From the NCBI RefSeq assembly GCF_900103825.1, contig NZ_FNIF01000017.1:1-64000 (forward strand): a DNA stretch of 64,000 nt, in the 5' to 3' direction. The notes below the pieces were generated by a model. It was not told the origin of the DNA. It did no database searches and worked only from the letters and a program-made list of their open reading frames with translations. Every line of letters begins with the position of its first letter. Position 1 is the first letter of the stretch. This DNA is from Paenibacillus sp. yr247 (GTDB taxonomy: Bacteria > Bacillota > Bacilli > Paenibacillales > NBRC-103111). Positions 54,445 through 63,618 of the stretch are shown here, one piece after another. The translations under genes were made by a program, and so were the position numbers.

Positions 54445-55080
54445 GTGAGCAACCAAAGACAAATCATTGGTAATGGTGGTAATCGTCCTGAAGTTCATAC
54501 AAGAAGCTTGACTTTACCTCCGCAAATTGGTGATGGCGGCTTCGGCCAATATCCAGGCATAGGCGGTAATCCGTTCTCGGGTTTCGGGCAAGGCGGAGGG
54601 TTCGAAGGAGGCGGCAATTTATTTGGAGGGGCCCCTAGCAGTAATGCTGGCGGTGGATTTTTTGGCGGCGGCGGTGGTGGCGGACTTTTTGGCGGTGGCA
54701 ACCCCAGCGGCGCCGGTGGCGGAGGAGGAGGGAATTTCCTCAGCAACCTTTTAGGCGGTGGCGGTGGTGCAGGCGGTGCCTCATCTAACCCGCTGAGCGG
54801 ATTGAACCTGAAGCAAATCTCAGGCTTTGTTGAGCGTATGGGTGGTATCGACGGCATCATCGGTACGATGGGCAAGGTCCAGAAATTCATCAGCACTTTT
54901 CAACAAATGGCGCCTATGTTTAGAACACTTTTTAAATCTATTGGTAAAGGAAAGGTGAATTCAGCGGAAGAATTGGAGGAAATATTCAAACCCAAACCCA
55001 AACGCCGTAAGAAATCAAGTTCGGCCTCTAGAAGAAAAGGCAGTTCAACATCCGGACCAACCAAACGCAAACGCAAATAG
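54445..55080 (+). CDS. Glycine-rich YqfQ/VrrA-like protein
   Basis: 211 residues. The first half is made of GG and GGG runs with Phe and Asn (residues 27-115). A helical domain follows (LNLKQISGFVERMGGIDGII, MGKVQKFISTFQQMAPMFRT). The tail is very basic (KPKPKRRKKSSSASRRKG). This plan matches the YqfQ family, thought to be linked to the spore coat. The start is GTG 54445. The long opposite-strand frame over the Gly repeats is an artefact of GC-rich codons. Confidence 0.7.
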   Translation: MSNQRQIIGNGGNRPEVHTRSLTLPPQIGDGGFGQYPGIGGNPFSGFGQGGGFEGGGNLFGGAPSSNAGGGFFGGGGGGGLFGGGNPSGAGGGGGGNFLSNLLGGGGGAGGASSNPLSGLNLKQISGFVERMGGIDGIIGTMGKVQKFISTFQQMAPMFRTLFKSIGKGKVNSAEELEEIFKPKPKRRKKSSSASRRKGSSTSGPTKRKRK

Positions 55081-55121
55081 GATTATCCTAGGGTCAAAAT
55101 AATTCAAAAAAACGCACGAGA

Positions 55122-55162
55122 AAGCCGCCTCGTCTTGGCTCTTAACCCAAGCAGGGCGGCTT
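55122..55162. terminator. Bidirectional terminator
   Basis: AAGCCGCC (55122-55129) pairs with GGCGGCTT (55155-55162), with an inner stem CTTGG/CCAAG. It lies between convergent genes. Confidence 0.75.
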
Positions 55163-55179
55163 CTTGGCGACTATCGAAG

Positions 55180-56259
55180 CTACTCCATTTTAAGCGCTGT
55201 CCCCTCCGGCACAATCTGAACCCATGTGTTGCCCGGCAGCAGAGGCACTTCTTTGCCATCGCTCGCATAGGCGCGCAGCATACCGTTCTTGCGTTCCCAT
55301 GTAATTTGCTGAGACTTGCCTTCTTGGAAAATCATACCTTTACCAGGTCCGAAAACGTCGACCTCACGGCGCCCCTCTTTGTCCACAATCTTATGCTTGC
55401 TTTCCAGCACCAGCAGATTTTTGGTTTGCAGCTGTTTGCCGGTTTCTTTATCCACGTGCGGCTTGCCCTCCATACTACGCTTGTACACACCTTGTGCAGC
55501 ATTGTATTCGTAAGAAGCGAAATACCCTTGAATATACGGAATTTGAATATAGTTGACGGCAGCGCCGGTTAGCTTATTGTGGCCATCCTTGGCAAAAGTG
55601 AGCAGCGGTCCGTTCCATTCGGAGCGGAATTTGCGCGCCTCTGCTCCCTGCTTCATTTTATCCACAGAGGTATAGAGATTGTGCGGTGCCTTGCGATCGG
55701 TCGCGCGCCAGTAGTAGGCGCCATCGCCATACACTTCATCGAGATGGGCCAGCTTGCGGCCTGCCATCATATCCATCGCTTCCTGACTCCAGCCGGCATG
55801 GACGATAACTGCATCGAGCGCGTCGCCGATCTCTACAAAATATGGGCGGATGCTGCGCACAGGACCAATGGTCTTCGCCTCTTGGCTTTGGAAGACCGAG
55901 ACGAATCTAGTAATCTCGCCCTCTGCGAGAATCTCATAGACGATGTCGGCCTGATCTAGGCCGGTTTGGGGCCTGGCTTGCGGAGCATTTTCCACCATGA
56001 CCATGAAGGGCCGGCTCTTCACTTCTTTGGCGGTGGGTAAACCCGTTAGCGGAAATTTGTAGGGCTGCTCCGTGTCCATGACTGTAGTAACAGGCTTGGT
56101 TGCTGGCGTTGCGGCGGCAGATGTCGCTTCAGCGGCATTCGGGCTGGTCGATGGCAAGGAGGCAGGCGTATCGCTGCACCCGGCGATGGTTATGACAGAG
56201 CATCCAAGGACAAGCCAGGCGCTAAGGTTTTTTTTACGGAATAATGGCAATGATTTCAA
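55180..56259 (-). CDS. yerB: YerB-like DUF3048 lipoprotein
   Basis: 359 residues. The signal peptide ends in the lipobox ITIAGC, so it is anchored outside the membrane. A Thr/Ala/Ser-rich linker is followed by DUF3048: FPLTGLPTAKEVKSRPFMVM, ARPQTGLDQADIVYEILAEG, TRFVSVFQSQ, GPVRSIRPYF. The C-terminal part holds the second subdomain (NTWVQIVPEGT). Molecular function is not established. The place beside yerC agrees with B. subtilis. Confidence 0.9.
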   Translation of the reverse strand: MKSLPLFRKKNLSAWLVLGCSVITIAGCSDTPASLPSTSPNAAEATSAAATPATKPVTTVMDTEQPYKFPLTGLPTAKEVKSRPFMVMVENAPQARPQTGLDQADIVYEILAEGEITRFVSVFQSQEAKTIGPVRSIRPYFVEIGDALDAVIVHAGWSQEAMDMMAGRKLAHLDEVYGDGAYYWRATDRKAPHNLYTSVDKMKQGAEARKFRSEWNGPLLTFAKDGHNKLTGAAVNYIQIPYIQGYFASYEYNAAQGVYKRSMEGKPHVDKETGKQLQTKNLLVLESKHKIVDKEGRREVDVFGPGKGMIFQEGKSQQITWERKNGMLRAYASDGKEVPLLPGNTWVQIVPEGTALKME

Positions 56260-56680
56260 CAGGGCTGCACCTCTTCTCTTAATCGTTCGTTCTAGTAAAT
56301 GTATATTCTAGCGATGAGAAAAATAGAAGACTTTTTGTGCAAGCGAACTACAGGCAGTTGGACCCGCCACTGTTATTAGGTATAGTAGAAAGAGATTCAG
56401 ACACGATGATGTAATTCATACATCAAATTAGCCTCGAACAGCCATGTGGAGAGGGTTTTGATGCAAAACTTACATCAAATTAGCCCCAAACTCGTTGATT
56501 TAGCTCAATCCGTCTAATTTTGATGCACTTTTTGCACGTTCTACGGCTAGATACGCTTATCCATTGAGAAATGCTGTACTTTTTACATCATCATAAAGAA
56601 ACAGCTTAGGATTAGCCCCAAATTTAAAGTAAGTTTAGCACTGAGCATCATTCCTACTCGCCCAAAAAGGAGGCTATCCC
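56260..56680. other. Intergenic region with repeat modules
   Basis: No gene. It contains ACATCAAATTAGCC twice (around 56419 and 56473) and TGATGCACTTTTTGCACGTT (56521-56540). ATGCTGTACTTTTTACATCA (56571-56590) is the reverse complement of a module in the purH-purN gap. Confidence 0.5.
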
Positions 56681-57094
56681 ATGACCATGACAATCGATGA
56701 CAAGGCCATTATTTTGTTCGATGGCGTCTGTAATTTGTGCAGCGGAGCCGTGCAGTTCATCCTGCGGAACGACCCCAAAGGGATTTTTCGCTTTGCTTCC
56801 TTGCAATCGGATATCGGCCAAAAGCTGCTCGAGCAGCACAATATACCTACGGACAATATCAGCACCATTGTTCTGATCGAGGGCGGCCGCTCCTATACCC
56901 GTTCAACTGCGGCGCTGCGCATTGCCCGGCGTTTGCGTGGCGCTTGGCCCATGGCGTATGCGGCCATCCTTATTCCCGCTCCGCTGAGGAATCTGGGTTA
57001 TGCTTTCGTGGCGCGCAACCGCTATCGCTGGTTTGGCAAAACCGAGCACTGCATGCTGCCAAAGCCTGAGTTCAAGCAGCGATTTCTAGATTAG
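56681..57094 (+). CDS. DCC-family thiol-disulfide oxidoreductase (DUF393)
   Basis: 137 residues with the defining motif IILFDGVCNLCSGAVQFIL (D-G-x-C-x-x-C, a redox pair) near residue 10. Further family marks are FRFASLQSD and SYTRSTAALRIARRL. B. subtilis YuxK is a relative. The start ATG 56681 follows AAAAAGGAGG. It is a single-gene unit. Confidence 0.88.
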   Translation: MTMTIDDKAIILFDGVCNLCSGAVQFILRNDPKGIFRFASLQSDIGQKLLEQHNIPTDNISTIVLIEGGRSYTRSTAALRIARRLRGAWPMAYAAILIPAPLRNLGYAFVARNRYRWFGKTEHCMLPKPEFKQRFLD

Positions 57095-57167
57095 AGATCG
57101 GCGGGGATTTGCGGGTTTGCTTAGTCGTAATCGCATTCATTTCCCCCCTTTACTCGGGTTCTGATGG

Positions 57168-57953
57168 CTACGATTTCTTTATCCCTCCAAACATCCAACA
57201 GCATAAGCTGAGCGTACTCATTTGAAAGCTATGATGCAGCAGCTTCGCTCTTCGCGCCCCGTCAGCCGCACCAAGCGCCAGCAGCAAAGGCACAAAATGC
57301 TCCGGCGTCGGAACCGCCACACGCACGTTAGGCGCTCTTTCATCATACCGAAGCAGCGCCTCCAAATTCCACGTCTCCAGCTGCTCCGCCAACCACTCAT
57401 CGAACTCCACGGCCCATACCTGCGGCACCGGATTATTCCGATCCAATCTCCTTACATTGTGAACCGTCCCTCCGCTGCCGAGGATCAGGACATCCTCATC
57501 CCGCAACGGGCCTAAAGCGGCACCAATGCGATAGTGCTCTTCCGCCGTCAGACGCGGATTCACAGAGAGCGCCACCACTGGAATCTGTGCATCCGGATAC
57601 ATAATATGCAGGGGCGCCCATACCCCGTGATCCAGGCCTCGCTCATCATCGAGTTCACAACGAATACCTTCATCTTGAAACAACTGCTCGATATGTAAAC
57701 TTAGCGTTAAATCCCCTCTAGCTGGATACTTAATGGCATAAAGCTCTTCCGAAAAGCCCGAGAAATCATAGATCATTTCCGGATGAATCGCTGAACTAAT
57801 TGTCTGTACGGGACTTTCCCAATGCGCGCTGAACAGCACGATGGCTTTGGGTGTGGGAATGCTCTTAGCCAGCTTCTGCAAAAACTCGGTGTAAGCATGC
57901 TGCTCGATCACCAAACTTGGTGTACCATGGGCAATGAAAAATGTAGGCAGCAT
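57168..57953 (-). CDS. DODA-type extradiol dioxygenase (YgiD-like)
   Basis: Class III ring-opening dioxygenase of the LigB/DODA type. 261 residues with metal His9 in FIAHGTPS, H44 in LFSAHWESP, and LDHGVWAPL in the middle, then ILGSGGTVHNVRRL. Members open catechol rings such as DOPA, but the natural substrate in bacteria is mostly unknown. It stands alone, convergent with the DCC gene. Confidence 0.85.
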   Translation of the reverse strand: MLPTFFIAHGTPSLVIEQHAYTEFLQKLAKSIPTPKAIVLFSAHWESPVQTISSAIHPEMIYDFSGFSEELYAIKYPARGDLTLSLHIEQLFQDEGIRCELDDERGLDHGVWAPLHIMYPDAQIPVVALSVNPRLTAEEHYRIGAALGPLRDEDVLILGSGGTVHNVRRLDRNNPVPQVWAVEFDEWLAEQLETWNLEALLRYDERAPNVRVAVPTPEHFVPLLLALGAADGARRAKLLHHSFQMSTLSLCCWMFGGIKKS

Positions 57954-58027
57954 GGCAAAACCCCCTTCTCGCTAAATGGTAACTTTTTACCAATATACTA
58001 CATTATTCTCTTATCGGCGTAAATAAA

Positions 58028-58052
58028 ACCGCCCTGGGTGGGGGCGGTTTAT
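58028..58052 (-). terminator. Terminator after the amidase gene
   Basis: AACCGCCC and GGGCGGTT form a stem with a G-rich loop; on the minus strand TTTTATTTACG follows. Confidence 0.7.
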
Positions 58053-58078
58053 TAGAGATATAGTGAGCCCACTCTCTC

Positions 58079-59068
58079 TCATCGGCTTTTCAAAAACTGC
58101 TCAATTCCGTCGGCGATGCCTACGGCCAACTTCTTCTGGTATTCCGCTTCGGACATCAACTCGTCCTCTTCCGGATTGGTCATGAAGCCAAGCTCGACCA
58201 ACACGACGGGTACTTTGGACCAGTTGAACCCTGATAAGTCGCTGCGCGCTGATAGTCCTCTTCCTGCGGTGTTAGTTGCCCTCTTAAGATGCTCTAGAAT
58301 AAAGCCAGCTGCTTGATGGCTTTCTGCTGCAATGGGCTTTACCGCTGCAAAAGAAGCTGACGGATACAGCACCGAAAACCCTTTGGTCTTCGGTGAACTA
58401 TCGCCATCCGCATGAATGCGAACAGCTAAAGCTGCTCCAGCTTCATTCGCCATATCCGCGCGCTGCTTGTTGCTGATATCGACCTCGTTTGACTCACGGG
58501 TCATCGCCACCTCTATGCCTCGGCTAACCAGCTCAGCCTTGATCAACAGGGAGACTTCCAGATTTAGCACATATTCCGGTTTTTTCGTCCGTACGCCAAC
58601 TGTGCCGGAGCTGACCTTCGGTTTCGTTTCCCTTGTCTCCGGTCCTACTGGTTCTGGTGCGTTATTGCCGTAGCGCTGATGTCCCGGATCCAGCATGACA
58701 AGCCTGCCAGTGCTTGGCTTAGCCGTGGAAGCCACAGGCTCTGATGTTGGCTTCAGTAGTTGTTGCTTGGCGGCAGGACTCTCCGCTAGGATAGTCTGCA
58801 TGATGGCGGTACTTGTCGCTTGTTCCGAATTCACGGCTGCGGGCAAAACATCCTTGGCAGCAGCCGGTGATTCCTCCGGCTTGGCTCCTTCTTCAATGGA
58901 AGCATTCGCAGCCATATGAGTCCCGACAGCCAAAGCCTCAGTACTAGCCACTCCCTGCGGGACGAAGATGTTCAGACTATAATAACCAACAGCAATTAGC
59001 AGGCACCCCATCAATAGTGCAACGCTGATGAAAGCCATCCGCTGCTTCCAGTTTTTTGCTGAATTCAC
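58079..59068 (-). CDS. N-acetylmuramoyl-L-alanine amidase (Amidase_3)
   Basis: Cuts the amide bond between muramic acid and the stem peptide of peptidoglycan. 329 residues: a membrane anchor (MAFISVALLMGCLLIAVGYY), an Ala/Ser/Pro-rich linker to residue 120, then the zinc amidase domain with H130 in VMLDPGH, E171 in LNLEVSLL, H219 in VRIHADGDSS, and the catalytic Glu in VVLVELGFMTNPEED. GTG start after GGGGAGAG. The long linker suggests work at the outer face of the membrane, for example in division or sporulation. Confidence 0.9.
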   Translation of the reverse strand: MNSAKNWKQRMAFISVALLMGCLLIAVGYYSLNIFVPQGVASTEALAVGTHMAANASIEEGAKPEESPAAAKDVLPAAVNSEQATSTAIMQTILAESPAAKQQLLKPTSEPVASTAKPSTGRLVMLDPGHQRYGNNAPEPVGPETRETKPKVSSGTVGVRTKKPEYVLNLEVSLLIKAELVSRGIEVAMTRESNEVDISNKQRADMANEAGAALAVRIHADGDSSPKTKGFSVLYPSASFAAVKPIAAESHQAAGFILEHLKRATNTAGRGLSARSDLSGFNWSKVPVVLVELGFMTNPEEDELMSEAEYQKKLAVGIADGIEQFLKSR

Positions 59069-59224
59069 GCTGCTCTCCCCTATCTATCTCTTGAAGAATC
59101 ACCTTCTTATTTTCCTGCTGCATTCGCTTAGTCACTTGGAAACTCCTGCAGCCAAGCTCCTTATGCATGAATCCGTCGCCTACTGCCAAAACTATCCCAA
59201 AGGAAAACTCAAGGAGGCATTCAC

Positions 59225-59350
59225 ATGAACAACCTCTGGCACTTTATTTCTCAGCATTGGTTATCGATAGCACTCGTTATTGGTGTGATCATAGCCGTCT
59301 GGTATGTATACAAAAATAAGGACAAGTATATTCGCGGCGGAAGTGAATAA
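59225..59350 (+). CDS. Small single-span membrane protein (41 aa)
   Basis: ATG 59225 follows AAGGAGGC. One span (WLSIALVIGVIIAVWYVY) and a short basic tail (KNKDKYIRGG). No family recognised. It has a terminator and is divergent from the amidase gene. Confidence 0.65.
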   Translation: MNNLWHFISQHWLSIALVIGVIIAVWYVYKNKDKYIRGGSE

Positions 59351-59411
59351 CTCGTTTAATGAGACAAATCTATCGTTAGCAGTATTTCAAAAAGTATCCC
59401 AGTTACTCGCC

Positions 59412-59456
59412 AAAAAACACAGCCCCCTTCATGCAATGAAAAGGCTGTGTTTTTTA
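59412..59456. terminator. Bidirectional terminator at the end of purD
   Basis: AAAAAACACAGCC and GGCTGTGTTTTTT form a 13-bp stem with an 18-nt loop, usable in both directions. Confidence 0.85.
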
Positions 59457-59465
59457 TTTTCAAAA

Positions 59466-60725
59466 CTATTTCAAAGCCTTCATCGCAATATCCGTACGGT
59501 AATGCTTCCCTTCGAAATGAATCCGATCCGCATCCGCATAAGCTTTCTGACGAGCTTCAATAATATCCTTGCCAAGGCCCGTGATACCCAGAACACGTCC
59601 GCCATTTGTGACAATCTGCCCATTCTCCAGCGCAGTTCCAGCGTGGAACACAAGGGAATCTTGGACTCGATTCAGACCCGTAATCGGCAAGCCTTTCGGA
59701 TAAGGTCCCGGATAACCGCCAGAAGCTACAATGACGCAAACCGCCGCTTCTTCGCTCCACTCGATTGGCTGCTCTGCCAGCGTTCCGTTGTTGATCGCAA
59801 GGAAAATATCAAGAAGGTCCGTTTTGAGGCGGGGCAAAATGACCTGCGTCTCAGGATCGCCGAAACGAGCATTGAACTCAATTGTTTTTACGCCATTCGG
59901 GGTCAAAATCAACCCAGCATACAGCACGCCCTTGAACGGTCGGCCTTCTTTTACCATCGCATCCGCTGTAGGTTGAACGATTTTAACAAGAGCTTCTTGT
60001 ACGATTGATTCTGGGATATGCGGCAGCGGTGAATACGTACCCATTCCGCCGGTATTCGGCCCTTTATCATTATCATAAACTGGCTTATGATCCTGCGAAG
60101 GTACCATGAGGCGTACCGTGGAGCCATCCACAAAAGCTAGCAAGGACATCTCTTGCCCTGTAAGGAACTCCTCAATCACCACGCTAGCGCCGGACTTGCC
60201 AAACACTTGATCCACCATAATATCGCGAAGCGCTGCTTCTGCTTCCTCCATGGTTTGCGCAACGGTAACACCCTTGCCAGCAGCCAAGCCGTCAGCTTTA
60301 ATAACGATTGGCGCCGATTGGCTCCGCAAGTAAGCAAGCGCTGGCTCATAAGCGTCGAATGACTCATAAGCTGCCGTTGGAATGCTGTATTTCTTCAAAA
60401 GCTCCTTCATGAAAACTTTGCTGCCTTCGATAATCGCCGCATTTGCGCGCGGTCCGAAAGCCTCGATACCCTTCGACTCCAAATGGTCAACCAAACCCGC
60501 TGCAAGCGGATCGTCAGGAGCTACCATAACGAGGTCAATCGCCTGTTCCTTGGCAAATGTACTGATCTCCTCGAATTGCAATTCCGTAATCGGTACACAT
60601 TCCGCCAAGCCGGCAATCCCGCCGTTCCCCGGTGCACAAAACAGTTTGCTGATCTTCGGACTTTTGCTCAAAGCCCACACAATCGCATGCTCGCGCCCGC
60701 CTCGTCCAATTACTAATACACGCAT
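59466..60725 (-). CDS. purD: Phosphoribosylamine-glycine ligase
   Basis: Joins glycine to phosphoribosylamine with ATP, the second step of purine synthesis. 419 residues: VLVIGRGGREHAIVWAL at the start, the ATP-grasp part with IVIKADGLAAGKGVTVAQ, DHKPVYDNDKGPNTGGMGTY, and the metal site EFNARFGDPETQ. I start it at ATG 60725, matching the family N-terminus MRVLVIG; a longer frame begins at 60746. It is the last gene of the purine operon, as in Bacillus. Confidence 0.95.
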   Translation of the reverse strand: MRVLVIGRGGREHAIVWALSKSPKISKLFCAPGNGGIAGLAECVPITELQFEEISTFAKEQAIDLVMVAPDDPLAAGLVDHLESKGIEAFGPRANAAIIEGSKVFMKELLKKYSIPTAAYESFDAYEPALAYLRSQSAPIVIKADGLAAGKGVTVAQTMEEAEAALRDIMVDQVFGKSGASVVIEEFLTGQEMSLLAFVDGSTVRLMVPSQDHKPVYDNDKGPNTGGMGTYSPLPHIPESIVQEALVKIVQPTADAMVKEGRPFKGVLYAGLILTPNGVKTIEFNARFGDPETQVILPRLKTDLLDIFLAINNGTLAEQPIEWSEEAAVCVIVASGGYPGPYPKGLPITGLNRVQDSLVFHAGTALENGQIVTNGGRVLGITGLGKDIIEARQKAYADADRIHFEGKHYRTDIAMKALK

Positions 60726-60794
60726 CGCCTTGGCAACCCCTCTCATGGGGAATGCCCACGGTCCGGAAATCGATCGTGAGCATTCTCAATTGTT

Positions 60795-62342
60795 TTAGTG
60801 TTTAAAGTGACGAACGCCTGTCATGACCATGGCAATGCCATTTTCGTTCGCTGCACGGATAGATTCTTCGTCTTTAATGGAGCCGCCTGGTTGAATTACA
60901 GCTGTGATTCCTGCTTTTGCAGCCATTTCGAGCGTGTCGCCCATTGGGAAGAAAGCATCAGAGGAAAGGACAGCGCCTTTTGCCTTGTCGCCCGCTTGCT
61001 CGATAGCGATTTTCGCTGCGCCAACACGGTTCATTTGACCAGCGCCTACGCCAACCGTCATATCGTCTGCAACGAGTACGATCGCGTTAGATTTAACGTG
61101 CTTAACTACTTTCCATGCGAAAAGAAGTTGTTTCATCTCTTCTGCCGTCGGCTGGCGCTCGGTAACCACCTTCAGATCAGCTTCAGTGAGCTGGTAAGCA
61201 TCGCTATCTTGAACAAGCATGCCGCCTTCAACTGTTGTAACCACTGGCTCCGCTTTGCGTCCAGCTGCTGTATCTAAGCCGCTTACTTTGAGTAGGCGAA
61301 TGTTTTTCTTTTTGGACAAAATATCTAGAGCTTCCGGTGTAAAATCAGGTGCAATGACGATTTCCAGGAAAATCTCATGCAGCAATTGAGCTGTCGCTTC
61401 ATCAACCGCGCGGTTCGCAGCAACGATACCGCCAAAGATGGAAGTAGGGTCAGCGGCATACGCCTTTTGATAAGCCTCAAGGACGTTCGTTCCGATACCT
61501 ACGCCGCAAGGATTCATGTGCTTAACGGCTACAACTGCCGGCTCGCTGAACTCTTTGACAATCTGAAGCGCAGTATTAGCGTCATTAATATTATTGTACG
61601 ATAATTCTTTCCCATGCAGCTGCTCAGCTGTCGTGATGTTGCCAGCAGCCGCATTTGGCTTACGATAGAAAGCCGCGCTTTGATGCGGGTTCTCTCCGTA
61701 GCGAAGCTCCTGCATTTTCTCATAAGTAACCGTATAACGCTCTGGGTAAGGCTCACCCATCTGTTTGGACAAGTAATCAGCAATCAAAGCATCATAAGAA
61801 CCCGTATGGCGGAACACTTTGGCCGCAAGACGTTTGCGCGTTTCCAGCGTCGTATCTCCGGTCTCTTGAACTTCTTCCAGCACCTTCGCATAATCGCCTG
61901 CATCCACAATAACGGACACGAACGCATGATTTTTTGCTGCTGAACGAAGCATCGTCGGTCCACCGATATCAATGTTCTCAATCGCTTCCTCGTAAGACAC
62001 ATTAGGCTTCGCAATCGTTGCGGCAAAAGGATACAAATTCACGACAACCAGATCAATATAATCCAGGCCGAGCTTCTTCATGCTCGCTTGGTGCTCTTCG
62101 TTGTCACGAACCGCCAGCAGACCGCTGTGAACCGCTGGATGCAGCGTTTTGACGCGGCCGTCCATGATCTCAGGGAACCCAGTAACCTCGGAAATACCGA
62201 TAACCGGCACCCCTTTATCCTTCAACAAACTTTGCGTACCGCCAGTAGAAATGATCTCAACGCCCAGCTTCGCCAGCTCGCTCGCGAATTCAACGATACC
62301 CGTCTTGTCGGACACGCTGATCAGTGCTCTTTTGATTGCCAC
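60795..62342 (-). CDS. purH: Bifunctional AICAR formyltransferase/IMP cyclohydrolase
   Basis: Performs the last two steps to IMP. 515 residues: an N-terminal MGS-like cyclohydrolase domain ([61 protein letters not shown]) and the C-terminal transformylase with [40 protein letters not shown] and SDAFFPMGD. It precedes purD by about 70 bp and is separated from purN by an unusually long 664-bp gap. Confidence 0.96.
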   Translation of the reverse strand: MAIKRALISVSDKTGIVEFASELAKLGVEIISTGGTQSLLKDKGVPVIGISEVTGFPEIMDGRVKTLHPAVHSGLLAVRDNEEHQASMKKLGLDYIDLVVVNLYPFAATIAKPNVSYEEAIENIDIGGPTMLRSAAKNHAFVSVIVDAGDYAKVLEEVQETGDTTLETRKRLAAKVFRHTGSYDALIADYLSKQMGEPYPERYTVTYEKMQELRYGENPHQSAAFYRKPNAAAGNITTAEQLHGKELSYNNINDANTALQIVKEFSEPAVVAVKHMNPCGVGIGTNVLEAYQKAYAADPTSIFGGIVAANRAVDEATAQLLHEIFLEIVIAPDFTPEALDILSKKKNIRLLKVSGLDTAAGRKAEPVVTTVEGGMLVQDSDAYQLTEADLKVVTERQPTAEEMKQLLFAWKVVKHVKSNAIVLVADDMTVGVGAGQMNRVGAAKIAIEQAGDKAKGAVLSSDAFFPMGDTLEMAAKAGITAVIQPGGSIKDEESIRAANENGIAMVMTGVRHFKH

Positions 62343-63006
62343 TATGCTTCCTCCCAGAAAATTGATTTGTATGTTAAAAATTCTAAATGACTTATTACCG
62401 CCACTGTAACACTGTAGAACATCCTTAAAGTAGCTAATTCTTCCGCTTAGCCCAACTTAGCGATGAAAACCATCCTTAACCCCGACCAAGCTCACGCAAA
62501 TGGCCTAGATCAGCTACTTTAAGTGATATCAAACATTAGCTACTCAAGTGCCTAGCAAATCCATCAAGCGTTGATGTAAAAAGTACAGCAAATCCAGCCA
62601 AAATCGGCGTTTTTAGGAGAAATCCTGCAAAAAGTAAATCTAAATCGGCGAATATGACCTACTTTGGGTAAAATTGCGAATTTTTGATGTATAAAATACA
62701 TGATTGTTACTCAAAATCAAAAATAATCTATGATTTGCTGCACTTTTTGCATGTTGTTGTTAAAAAACATCCTTAAAGTGGCCATCACTAACGGCTCAAG
62801 TCACCTTGGGGAGCATACATTTGTTCATGATCAGCAGGTTAGGCATTCATCCCAGTTAACCGCATCAGTTAGTATTGTAATTTGTTAAATGCTCGTATAT
62901 AGGAGTTATCCACAGAGGATCTCAATCAGGCGTTACAGCACCAAGACATATGACTAACAAGCTCATGCAGAGGTACGCAGACACCGCAAAAAGCCAGCCC
63001 CACATC
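62343..63006. other. Long intergenic gap between purN and purH with repeats
   Basis: No gene seen. ACATCCTTAAAGTAGC (62419-62434) recurs as ACATCCTTAAAGTGGC (62767-62782), and AGCTACTTTAAG (62514-62525) is an inverted partner. GATGTAAAAAGTACAGCA (62573-62590) matches, inverted, the module at 56571. GCTGCACTTTTTGCATGTT (62737-62755) resembles 56521-56540. These genes are usually close together in the operon, so this is an insertion of repeat DNA or an internal control region. Confidence 0.5.
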
Positions 63007-63618
63007 CTACAGCCGCACGCTAATCCTGCGGCCATCCAAGATCACGCGATCCTCGCGCAGCCAGCGAATCACCTGCGGCAGCAGCACGTGCTCGGCCGCA
63101 TGAATCCGTTCTGTGAGCGATTCCGCGGTCTCGTGCTCGTGGATCTCCACGGCGCGCTGCGCGATGATCGGTCCTGTGTCCAGCCCGCCGTCCACGAAGT
63201 GAACGGTGACGCCGGTTTGCTTCACGCCGTACTCGACGGCTTGCTCGATCGCGCGCACTCCCGGGAATGACGGCAGAAGCGATGGATGAACGTTGATCAT
63301 ACGCCCGAAGTACGGCTCAACAAGCACATTTGTAATGATGCGCATATAGCCGGCCATCACGACCAGATCTACCTGACGATCCTGAAGCTCCTTCAGAATA
63401 AGAGCCTCATAGGCCTCTCGATTTGCATATTCCCGTGGACGGAAGGCGAACACAGGCACCTTTGCTTCCTTAGCACGCTCCACCACAATAGCCTCAGGAC
63501 GGTCACAGACAAGAAGCTCGATGCGGACATCAAGCTTCCCCTTTTGTAACTGATCCAAGATGGCCTGGAAATTCGAGCCGCTGCCCGAAGCAAAAATCGC
63601 TATTCGATAAGGCTCCAT
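63007..63618 (-). CDS. purN: Phosphoribosylglycinamide formyltransferase
   Basis: Transfers a formyl group from 10-formyltetrahydrofolate to GAR. 203 residues with IAIFASGSGSNFQAIL at the start, N109 and H111 in INVHPSLLPSFPG, and catalytic D147 in FVDGGLDTGPII. The start codon overlaps the purM stop (TAATG), so the two are coupled. Local GC content is high around the 3' half. Confidence 0.95.
   Translation of the reverse strand: MEPYRIAIFASGSGSNFQAILDQLQKGKLDVRIELLVCDRPEAIVVERAKEAKVPVFAFRPREYANREAYEALILKELQDRQVDLVVMAGYMRIITNVLVEPYFGRMINVHPSLLPSFPGVRAIEQAVEYGVKQTGVTVHFVDGGLDTGPIIAQRAVEIHEHETAESLTERIHAAEHVLLPQVIRWLREDRVILDGRRISVRL

Noticed and set aside
54600..54790. Repeats in the glycine-rich gene as a CRISPR-like array
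   Set aside because: Irregular codon-level GGC/GGT repeats without uniform spacers; no CRISPR array was found anywhere in the window.
54495..54896. Proline-rich frame opposite the glycine-rich gene
   Set aside because: It is the reverse reading of Gly codon repeats; the plus-strand gene has the credible start and a known domain.
62900..62912. TTATCCACAGA as a DnaA box and origin signal
   Set aside because: A single isolated match without a cluster, DnaA gene or AT-rich unwinding region.
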